Shown here one piece after another: positions 38,201 to 50,200 of a stretch of 64,000 nt of DNA (positions are counted from its first letter, which is position 1; the number at the start of each line of letters is the position of its first letter). A model generated the notes under the pieces. That model worked only from the letters and a program-made list of their open reading frames with translations. It searched no databases and was not told where the DNA came from. Source of the DNA: Choristoneura fumiferana. Its lineage: Eukaryota > Arthropoda > Insecta > Lepidoptera > Tortricidae. The translations under genes and the position numbers were made by a program. The DNA lies in the NCBI RefSeq assembly GCF_025370935.1, contig NC_133479.1, forward strand, positions 20,015,495 through 20,079,494, written 5' to 3'.

Positions 38201-41200
38201 AATAAGGAATACATGAATAAGGTTTGTATTTTTAATCTTCTTTAGACGTTGGCGCTTTAGATAAATTTGACACGGTCAACAGATGAAATACACACATAGT
38301 CCCAGTTAATTTATTAATTATCTGGAACTGTTTTTAGTCGTAGTCTCGGCTCATATCTGAAAAGTCGCACGCGATATAAGCGTAGTCCAGTAAAAATAAA
38401 AGAACAGAAAAGAAAAACAGGTAGTTTTCTGTAAATAGCCATACTCAACGTATCTTATTTCTAGATTGTTAATTATGCCACGTTTATGACACGATTTATA
38501 AGAACCACCCCGCGGTTTTTGTGGAATCTTTTCCCTTTCCTGTCACATTCACAAGTCGAGAGCATGAGTTGGTAAGTTGACGCAGCATTTTCCTACCTTT
38601 CAGCGTCTTGACAAAAAAGAGGTTTTTGCTCCAACAGCCTCCATTAGTAACATCTGGCGACGACAACATCGAGATGAGATTAATATCAAATTACCAGAGG
38701 TGCTAGCACGGAAACCTTTATCCGACCAGCAACAATATCCGACCTGCTCACTCCACAGGGACCTGATAGGGGCGGGTGCTTGGAAACCACGGTAATAAGA
38801 GCATGCTAGGAAGGAGTGTTTGTACAGGGCTATTGTTTCGCGCTTATGATAATTAGTTATTCCGATAAATTCATCATGAACCAGCTTTTGAGCGGTGGTT
38901 AGGCGAAATTTTATAATTAAGCATAACAATTAAATTAAAATGTAATTTTATTCTTTACAAAAATATGTATATTTACGCTCCATACGATGGTATAAATATT
39001 ACAAGCTTCTGATTATTATAATATATGCTAGAGCAAATTACAGGGGAAAATCCTGAATGTAAATAAAATTAAATATTGGCTTTTCCCTTCTTTGCTCACT
39101 CGAGAAGACGCTTCTCCGCAGCAGATTCTTTGCCGCCGCCGTGTCTCCGCGAGCCAACCAAGATTGATGATATCACGCAAAAATTCACGACACAGGATCA
39201 GGGCACAGCCACAGACTTAAATTAATCACGCCGTCGGGTGATTAAATGCCTTGAATGTGCGACTACCCGCGATTGTGCGATAATTTGCCAATAAATTAAT
39301 TACTTCCCACAATCCCGATCGGAGAGTCCAGAGACCCTCCTAATCTCATTGGGGGTCTCTCAACAACTTTGTTTCTATAAACATTTTGTTTTTAAGTAGA
39401 TTTTGGGCTAATCAAGTCTATTTGAGATTATTGCGCTGTTTGGCAAACGTTTGATGATCATAATTGCATTGGCCTACTTAACGGCAATATCTGTCAATAG
39501 GTACCTACTTATTTAAAGTTCCCTAAAGCAAGGGCCTCCTGTACATGTATTAAGTGTTCATTATAAACATTATGCATTATTAATAAATTAAAGATAAATC
39601 AACTGTTTTAGTTAAGTATTAAAGAAACATACACACATAATATTATAAAAAAGAAGTCTTGTCATTTTTCCTACGAAACCGTAGAACATGCTTAGGTAAC
39701 CATATTAGTGAATGCAGCTTCTGATATTACAGATTAACATTCAGTACTGGCCTTCTTTAAAATGACCACACGGGGGCCCTACGTACCTACTTTAGTTACA
39801 AGAAAAATATTTAATTTTCATTGTTAATGACATTCCCTTTTTTACATCCCGACCCCCTAAAACCCCGCCTAAAGACTCCAAAGGACCCTAAAATAGCTCT
39901 ACCATTCCTTTATTATGCGATGTTACCAGTCTATCATTGCATCAGCCTGCTGTAATCAAACGGATTAGCTTTTCCTGAGCGTGTAAGCGTCGTGATTGAA
40001 TTTGGAGTGAAACAATTTGGTGGAACACGCGCGGGGCGGCGCCAGCGCCGGTGAGCGACTCATTTCAATGGATTTACTTTACAGCAAATAGAGATTAACT
40101 AATGCAGTGAAACTGATTAGTTCATTTATCATTGATTAACTATTTCACAGTCACAGTCGGCTGTGAGATTTAGAACGTCTTGAAGTACTCTCAATTTGTG
40201 ACAGCGGCACAGGATGAAAATTAGGAAACCCATTCATGTATTTTTAGATGTAGACCGACCTGCAACTCAAAGGAGGTATAACTTCAAAGAGGGAAACTTC
40301 GGGCTAGTTTGAATCAGTCCAGTTATAACAATATATTGTGTGAGCCGGGCTAGTAGAGCAACCCCCGCGCCCCCTGGCGGCACTCATCAGTAACTGATTG
40401 CCCATCAAGTGCCGCTACAACTTTAATAGATTTTAGCGAAGCGCTCCCGCTACCTAACTTGTACTGTAGCTTTCCACTTGGCTACTTGCTACTTTAGACC
40501 AATTAGTAGTTGAATGGGGCCTGACTTCGTTTTTCACTTCGTTTATTCCTAATTCCCCAACAAAGAGCCAAGCAAACTGTGGTGGTGTCTCTTCGGTTCA
40601 CGCGATTACTATTTCGAAAGTAAAAACAGACAATGTTAATCGTTGACCATATTTTTGACGTCTGTTCTACGTATGAATGGCTTAGCGAACTGTAGGCCTC
40701 ACGAATCTGTATTTCATCCCCCATGGCTCCACCATTTTGAAATATTTCCAAAAACTAAATCGATAAAAAAAAGCCATTACACTTGAATAATTTATTGAAT
40801 CAGGCGTTACTTTGCGGAGGTCCATATCAATGAACTAAAATAATTTCCTAAAGTCGCGGGTGAGCAAGGAAATTATTTTAGTTCATTATACTTGACTTCA
40901 GCATGGGCTATTCATTAATGTTCAAATTCTGTCGAAAGTAGTTAGGATCGAAACTGAAACTGGATTCGTTTGAACATACCTGAAATACTCCAGAATCTAT
41001 TTTTATGATATTATCCTGTATATTTCAACCGCTTCCTCATAATAAGTTGTCGGTAAGTATTCTAATTACGTAACTGCGATGCAGCCGCCGAATTCCGCGC
41101 ATTCCGTAAGTCTCTTAGCACTAAAATACATGACAGGATGGAAGTTTGGCAGTAAATTAGTAAATTTCTCGGCAGGTGACAATCGAGCATTAACGTGGAT

Positions 41201-44200
41201 GACTCGGCTGCAGCGCAGGTATTCGAAGTCTCAAAACTTTCAAACTTCTTGGACCGGGGCAATCTTGATCTTAAGAAAAGCTGTAGGCACTGGTAGAGGA
41301 TGTTTTCGACTATGTAGTTGAAAATTTAATTTGAGCTCTTTAGATTTGTAACGAACGATGCCCGGATATTATTTTCTAGTTATGTGATTCCAAAAAGCGT
41401 TCCTCCGAAAACTATGGAATCCATCTATATCTTGTGAATTCGGTAAAAATTAAAAATAGTTTCTAAACTATCTCCAACCGACTGTAAAGAGCCTTTGCAT
41501 ATATCTTGTTTTTTTTAAAGCAAGCCTTCGATGTTGGCAGCGCGTTTATCCATAGATCAGCCATACCTACAAGGTCCTTGGCCATACCTACAACTCGCGT
41601 GCGTTCGCGTTTGTACCGATACAAACGCCGTCGGCGACGCGTTTTAAAAACGCGGTGTGCAAAGACACAGCTTCACAATCTGTTCTAACTTCCAATTTTT
41701 TACTGGTCATAAAAATATTTATTATAATTAATTACGAGAATGTCCTAAGCATATCTGAAATACTGAAACGATGTTTTATCGCGTTCAGCATTAGTACCTC
41801 GTGTTTTAAGAAATCTTTTTTTCAGGTGCGCAAGTTTCCAAAACACGAAGCGCGGCGAGTTATGCCGCATTCCCGGTGCCGTGGTGGCGCCCCCCGGGGC
41901 GGCAGGGGCGCCCCCGGGTTTCGCGGTGGCGCCCCCGGGCTGCGCGGCGCCCCAGGGTGCACCCGCCGTCATTCGTTTACCCCACGTGCAGCCCGACACC
42001 TTTCGGCTCTTCATACAATACGTTTACACGGGCAAGGTGAGAAGAGAAGCAGGGCTCGAAAACTTAGAACTAATAGTGATTCTATCGCACATCAGATGGC
42101 GCTGCTGTGTTACCATGTTTTTTATCTAAGTAGATAGACTATCTATGAATAATAAATAACTTCTATTCATAGTGCTACTGTTCAATCAGATAAATAAATC
42201 GCTTTTTAGCCTGAAACAAAAGAGGAAAAAATTATAGCGGGCGCTCGTTTCTTCGCAATTTGATGGTAGTGCCGCTATTGTAACATTTTTAATGTAGTTG
42301 ATAAACGTTTTCTTAAACCGCGTTTGTAAGGCAATTTGATGGTAGTGCCGTGAATAACCGGCCAGTGTAACATTTTTTGGCAGCGACGAAATAAAGTAAT
42401 ATTGTAGTTCATTATAAACGTTTTCTTTTACTTGACGGTAACGTTTCGTGTGCTCTGTCTACCCCATTTGGGAATACAGGCGTGATGTTTGTGTGTGTGT
42501 GTGTTTTATTTGAAAAATATTAGTTCCCTTTTTTAGTCGCTTTTTCTGTTTGAAAACAAAGGAAAACTCGCACAATCCACACAGTGAAGCTCATAATAAG
42601 TCCTGCCACTTGCCAAGGTACCCAGGTAATTTTTTATGCCTTTGTAAAGGATGGTAAATTTTATTATATAGGTAAAAGTTATATCTAAGTATTTATTTCG
42701 TTATCTGAGCGAAATAGAGAGATCCACTGTTATGAAGAAGTGTTTTATGCGACATCTGTACTTTGCCAATGGAACTATTGAAAGAGCTTGATAGCTCCAT
42801 AGCCAATGTACATAATGTTTCTCTTATTTTCACATAGATGGCGCTTAAGCCTAAGGAGCAAATTACTACGATAATTGGCTTCAAAATAATCATCATTATC
42901 AGTGGTTTTTTCTGTTCTTATTCTCAGCTGTTACTTCAAGATTCAGGAGTTTTTGAAATGATGACCTTGGCGGCGGATATGGGCGTGGAAGACCTTCGAG
43001 CAGCGTGTGAGGACCACGTAACTTCCACTTTGAGTGTGGAAAGCGCTTGCACCTTGCTTGCAGCCGCAATGGACATTCAGGATCGGCCAGGTAATATCAA
43101 TTTTGATTTTGACATTAAATTTCGACTGGCTGACAAGTTGCGATGGTGGTGTAATGGTCAGCATAGTTGCCTTCCAAGCAGTTGATCCGGGTTCGATTCC
43201 CGGCCATCGCACACTTTTTGCTGTGAAACAACGCGTGAAATTTTGAGTTGTTAGTGGATTTTTTATTAGGATTTTGTACTAATTCTATATATTGTGAAAC
43301 TGAATGAGTAACTGTTGTCTGCTTAGATAATTAAGACGTTGACTGTATAATGCATTTTTTCTAACACATTTAAAAGCTGGCTTTCTCTGGCGATTCTAAT
43401 ATACCTATTTATAAGACAAAATAAATTATGAATACCTAGAAGATGTTATCGACTTACGTTGAGCATAGATAAGTTCTATAATAATTGGAATTTTATAAAA
43501 ATAACAAGATTAATAACATTTAATTAAAATGACAATAGTAAATATTTAGCTCGATTTATTTCATAATCCTTGCCTGCTTTCGACGTTTTACTAAGTGTCT
43601 CGAACACACATAAAACCGATAACTGTTTATCATGGCACAACACTACGTCGGCCATATTGTTTGTCTATGCCAATTTTGGCTTCGTTTCGAAAATCGCATC
43701 TTGACAGCGTAAGCGGAGCCGGTATTCCCGCCGTGTTTCTTGTATTTTATTTCACAAGCAAGAGAATATCAAAGAAAACATGGCATACAAAGGCCCACCG
43801 AAAGTTCAGAAGGTGATGGTACAGCCCATCAACCTTATCTTCAGATATTTACAAAATAGAAGCAGAGTCCAAGTTTGGTTGTACGAAAACGTAAATCTAC
43901 GGATCGAGGGTCACATTGTCGGCTTTGACGAATACATGAATATTGTGCTGGACGAAGCTGAAGAAGTGCATATGAAGACCAAAAAGAGGAAGCAAATCGG
44001 AAGAATAATGATGAAAGGAGATAATATTACGCTTATCCAAAACGTCAACCCGAACGCTGCAGTGTAATTTTAGGTTATGTTATTCGAAGCTACAAACAAG
44101 TGAAGAGGACAATCATTCCTAGCGTATAAAGTGTGTCGCAGTACCTTTGTGTATTAAGTAACTGAACCCTTTATCTTGTAAGAGCAAGTGGCACGATGCT

Positions 44201-47200
44201 GTCAAAATTTTTATTAAATTTAAGTAATATCTAACCTGGCTTTTATTTCTGTCCTCTGTCTCAGCCTGTAAATAATTATTAATGTTCAAAAACTTATGAA
44301 GATTGTAAGCAGTTACACAGTATTTGGTTCATAACAATTGCCTACCATTTATAATAATGAAGTAACTATTTTGAATGTGAAAGTTACAGTTATATTGACG
44401 TTGGCCATAAGCATCGCCTCTTTTAATTGGTAAAACATGACTTCAGTACACACTTCTTTGTTCACAACACCACATAGGCTAGGGGTTGGACTAAAACAAA
44501 GGGGTTCCTGACTACATAGGTTATCATAGGTTAGGTTAGAGTGTTATAAGTATTAAGTTATATATGGGACCCCCTTTACTTTAGGTGGACTGGTGTAGTT
44601 CCTGAAAAGGATTTGACAATGATGCCACTAATGAATAGTGTTTTTTCCATAACTAATATATATTTGTGTATGATAATTTATTCTGTGGTACAGAATTTGG
44701 CCCACTTTACATACAAAATATATTTGAGGGCCAGATTTTTAGCTGCTCAGTATAAGGCTGCGTTTCCACCAAAGATGAGTGAGAATGGGTTATTCATGCA
44801 CTAATAGGAATGCTTCATTTTCCTATCCTCGCATTGCACAGCTCTAGTGGAAACTGCTGAGCGGAGCTAGGATAGGTAAATGAAGCATTTGTATTTGCTT
44901 ATGAAAAACACATCCTCGCACATCTCTGGTGGAAACACAGCCTTTATCTGTCATCCATAAAGAGTATACTAGCTCAATATAATATCTTAAATGATATAGT
45001 ATAGTAATACCAATATAATGGTGGTCTTGCTAACAAATGCCATTTTGTCAATTTCTCAATGGATGGATATTCAGCAATTTAAGGCATACATTATTTTAGA
45101 TATTAGAAATTGGCACTGAATTGCTTTTATGCAGTCGAACTTTAATCTCATTTGTCACAGCACAATATTTCAGTTTCAATTAAAAGACACACACAACACA
45201 GTAATATATTGCAAGTCAAATACATAAACAAAAGATAGGTACAACACAATGCAGAACAAAATATTCCAGGTGCCCTGGTTTGATTGTGCCAGCCTCCCCA
45301 GGGATTTATTTGTATGTATGTATGTAAACTCTTTATTGTATGAAATAAGTAAACAAACACAATTGACAAACAATGAGATATATGTACTTGTGTGGGCGTT
45401 GCAAGTGTGGTCAGGTCATGTTCCATTGAATACATTTTTAAATATGATGAAAGTTGTTCAATCCCCAATGTGCACAGATTGTAATAGGATTAAGGTACAT
45501 TTTTTGGTGGAGTGTGTATTGACTAAGGATAGCCGTGAGAGGTATTTGAGTGATTTGGACCTGTTCAATGGTGCAGTGAATATTATTTTGAGTTGTCTGG
45601 TATCGGAAGATGCTGTACGAATTTACAGGTTCATCAAGCACTCCTTTGCAGCTAGATAATCTGGACATCGCAGGAGAAGTGTTTGATGAATGTGGCCATT
45701 GAGTCTTCCAATGAGGCTGGCATAGTCACACAGGTGCACTTAAGCCTGGAAAAAAAAGCATAAAAGGTTAAATTTTTATGAAATGAAGATGTTCATTATA
45801 TTTACCTGACTGGGACCCTTGGGCGCACAAGAACTTGGGAGCCCTTTTGGAAAGTAAACTTTTTTCTGCTATGAATGTCCTATTTTATTTACTACACACA
45901 CATCAAATTATATAGGTAAGTAGGTATGCGTAGGTAATAGCCAAATATATTGAAAAACAAACCCAACCAAAAATAAACGAAAGACTAGAGGAAAGTAGCT
46001 TTTTTGTCCGTTTGATAGTAGGTATTTCAGAAAGGGACCGATTTTAGAAATCACAGCACACAATAATACCTTTGATAACACTATTTAAATGTGGTAAAGA
46101 TGAGAAAGTTTGTGAATATGTTTCGATGTTTGTTATTCAATGACGGAATAACTGCTGAATAGATTTAGATGGAACATGGTGTATCTACACAAATAATGAT
46201 ACAAAAATTTGTATTGAGATATAGGTATTAATATCATTATTCCAGTAATGCATTCCTATTGGATAATATTGTAACTTTAAACAAGAACAGAGGGTGCTGT
46301 CTAAGAACCTACTATGAAATGAAGTACCACCAGCCAAATATATGTGGTCTACCACCCTAAAGTTGATTGATAATCGTTTGCATGTCATAAAACAATAATG
46401 CCAATAGACGTGTCTGTCAACTTTAAAGTTCGACTTTAGCAACATATTCATTTGATAGGAACTTGTTCAAAAATTGATGGACCACTTATTTGGCTGATGG
46501 TACCTCAGCTCTCAAAACTTCGTTTGCAATCACTAGATGGCGTTGTATTCCAAAGAGGTTTTCAGGCCGAACTCTAAGATTGCCAATGTTTATCGTGAAG
46601 GAAAGAATTTCTAACGCTTGGCTATATTATATGGTTGGCGGTTGTGTGTTACAGGCGGCAAGAGCGCGGCGTCGTTCCTGGAGCGCTGCGTAGCGTTCAT
46701 CGGCGAGCGCGCGGCCGACTGCGTGCGCACCAACGCCTTCCTCAACCTGCCCAAAGACGCGCTCATCAAACTCATCTCCTCCGACTTTGTAAGTCTCAAG
46801 AAAGAAACAAAATATCTAGGCAAGCATCTCACGCACAAGACGAACGACTAGTGGCCGCAAGGCCTATAATTAACAAAAGAAACCATATGAACGTCGCGTA
46901 ATTTGCCGCAACGGCCAACTGGCCGCTTCTTAAGTCTATCTGGTCGTTGCGGCCACTGGTTGTGGCCGTCTAGTATGCGAGATGTTTTTTCGGGACAATA
47001 TGGAAAGAAAATAAATGTAAATTCTTGCCCCCATTCTTTTATCTGGTTTATGTAAATGACTTTTATGAGGAGCTGAAAATCAAGCATACCTAGTCATGAG
47101 CGCCTATCCTACGCTCACTGCAACGATGAGCTTTGGAAAATAAATTATTTAAGCGAGTAGGCCATCTTGACTTTGATGTCGTAAACGTTGACTTTCCCGT

Positions 47201-50200
47201 TGATGTCGTAAACGGGGAAATGGGATGATGTGAGAGTGGGCAAAGGCGCTTGTGTTCCCAAATTTGGATTATTGAGCATCATAAACTCTAGTTGCACTTA
47301 TGTTTGTAATTGGAATCCATAGCTACAGAAAGATGCCCCACCCTTTTTTAGCATGTGTATGTATGTACTTATTAGTGACTTTGCTAGTATTGTCGCAATG
47401 TTTTAAGTGTGCGTGGGAAATATGACTGTACTTACCTATGCCGTATTGGCAGTTATTGCTTTTGTGTTAGTGAAAGAAGTGGGAGACATTTGGAGACATC
47501 TGGACTCGTACAATTAGCGTATCAGGGCATATCTCCCTTGTTTGTATGATCTGAGATTACGAACTAAACAATTACTTTGCTCACCAACGGCTTTACGATA
47601 GCTACGTGCAACAAATTTGTTGAGAATTGTGACCTCGTCAAATTATTTTTTGGACAATCCTTCTTAATTTGTATTCGGCAGCGTGTATGACTGCCAACTA
47701 ACAACCTGTAATCACGCTTTCCTTAAACCTCATCATGATCACCATCATAGCCGTACGACGCCTATGTTGGACACAGACCTCCTCGACGTCCAGTTGCTTC
47801 GTTTGCATCCACCGTAAATTCGCGCTTAGACCAGGTCATCCGTCCATCTCGTTGAACGTCCTACGTCCTACGCTTATACCTTGTTTTGTGGTAATCGCCA
47901 GTTGTGCTTGGAGGAGGAAGAAGTGTGGCGATGCGCCCTGGCGTGGGCCAAACAGCGCGCCGGCGTCACGCAGCCGTGCGCGCACTGGACCGAGGAGGAG
48001 CGCGCGCGCGTCTGCCTGCACCTCGCGCCGCTCATGACGCACGTGCGGCTGCTGCTGATAGGTGAGCGTCAAATTAATTATTTGGGAAAAAATATCATCA
48101 TCATCACCAGCCAGAAGACGTCCACTGCTGAACAAAGGCCTCCCCCTTAGAACGCCACAATGAACGACAATTCGCCACTTGCGTCCACCGGTTGCCCGCC
48201 ATTCTCACGATGTCGTCAGAGCACCTAGGTGGGAGGCCTGCCAACGCTTCGTCTTCTGGTTCGCGGTCGCCACTCGAGAACTTTTCTCCCCCAACGGTTA
48301 TCTATTCTTTGAGTGATGTGGACCGCCCATTGCCACTTCACTTGCATACCTATACAGCTATGTAGGGAAAAATATTTTCGACGAAAAGCCAGGATCCCAA
48401 TCATTTCCTTCTTTCACAAGATGGCGACACTGACTAGCGACAGGACATTTTTCATAGGTAATGTTAGTTATTTTTTTCCGTATCTAGATTGCGCAAAATC
48501 TGTAAATCAAACCTCTCTACTCTCTAGTATGGAGCAAACTAAGTTGGTAAAGTGATGAGAGCATCAAAAACACTTTTTGTATTCAACCGTGTCACTGTTT
48601 CTATCTTGTTCTGATTGAGTTGTGTTGCAGACAGTTGCGTGTTCGCGGAGGAGGTGGAGCCGACGGGCGCCGTGCCCATGGAGCTGTCTCTGGAGCGCTA
48701 CCGGCGCGCCGCCCTCACCGCGCCGCACGCCGCCGCGCGCGATGACAGCCGCACGAGACCCAGGTAAATAACGAATTACGAACGACTCTATTACAAGCCT
48801 CAAGTCGAAGATTGAAGGCTTTAATGAGTCGATGTTCGTAATTCCATATCGCTCGTTCGACATGCAATGTTTGTCATCACATTTGTGAGTAAAATTATAT
48901 ATTTTCACACCTCTCATACAGAAAAGTAACTTTTCCTCCCTGACGAGAAGGAGCAAAGTGCAACATTTCTGTTCAAGTTTATTCTAAGTGTTTAAGTGTT
49001 TGCAAATGTAAATGTAATTTTTTGAAGTTGATAATTGTATAACCACGACATTTTGTATGCTGGTTGCTCTTTAAAATTTTTTTTTCTGAAAATCGTTCCA
49101 TATGCGCCACGAAATAACGACATGGCCACTATGGCACTTTTTTCAGCTGTCGTGTTTTACGGCGGTCAAAGGGTTAATCATATTTAGAATTGTTTTTTTT
49201 TTCAAGTTTCTTAATGCCCGGTGTGAAAAGTTGTATGAGCCACTCGGGAGCAAAATTATATAGAATCCTTCGCTACATTCTGGATTCAATGGACCGCCCT
49301 CGCCATAAATACATCGTTTCGTTCCCTTGTGACACAAATGACTATTGTAAGACAAAAATAATAATCATTTTTACAAAAAACTCTTGATGCCGTTGTCGCA
49401 GCTATGGGGCAGCAACAGAATGCAGTAGAAGACCCTTGCTGAGGGGACGGAGGGGCTACTGCTCAACTCAGCAACTTCACGCCCATAGTACACACATCAA
49501 ATTCATTACGCCCTTAGGCGTAATACGCAAAAAGATCCTTGGTTTTTATTCATTAGGGAGTTGCAACCAAGTTAGCCTTCATGCTACAATATTCCTTACA
49601 AGCAAGTGTGATGAAAAATAGAGAGCAAAATGCGTGTTTATTCGCATTTAAAAAGGAAAACTGCCATAATCATGCTCGAGCTCTGTTCCCAGACTGGCGG
49701 TGAACATGTTCGCGGGGTCCAGCATACTGCAGGCAGACAAGAGCGCGTACCAGGCCGTCATCAACAACTGGTATGGACCAATAGGACGGGCGATGTATTT
49801 TATTAATTCTAGATACCGTGTTTCATAGTTACATTTATTGCTTATGACCTACACTCATCATCATCATCGGCCTATCTTAGTCCACTGCTGGACATAGGCC
49901 TCTCCAGTTGCACGCCACTGAGCACGATCCTCGGCCAGTCTACTTAGCCACTTAAGCAGCGACGCTAGCGACATCTATACCGTAGCCCTCATGGAGAAAC
50001 TTTCGGCACTCCATTGGAACCCTAAGTCTGCTTAATAAGAAACAAACAAGCTGAGATATGAGGTGGATAGGGGAAATTCGTGTCTGTACCGTTGACCAGC
50101 AGTGGTGTAGCGGTATAGCACGCGGTACGGAATACCGAGGACCTGGGTTCGATTCCCAGTGCTGGTCTTATTTTTCTGGTTTTTCTGTGCATCTATATTT

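Larger units (their letters stand above)
34816..44343 (+). repeat. Duplicated block, copy B (continues into unique sequence)
   Basis: It matches copy A with scattered substitutions and small indels from about 35230 onward. From 34816 to about 35230 the match is poor and gapped. It runs on without a break past the point where copy A is cut by the gap. Confidence 0.95.
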
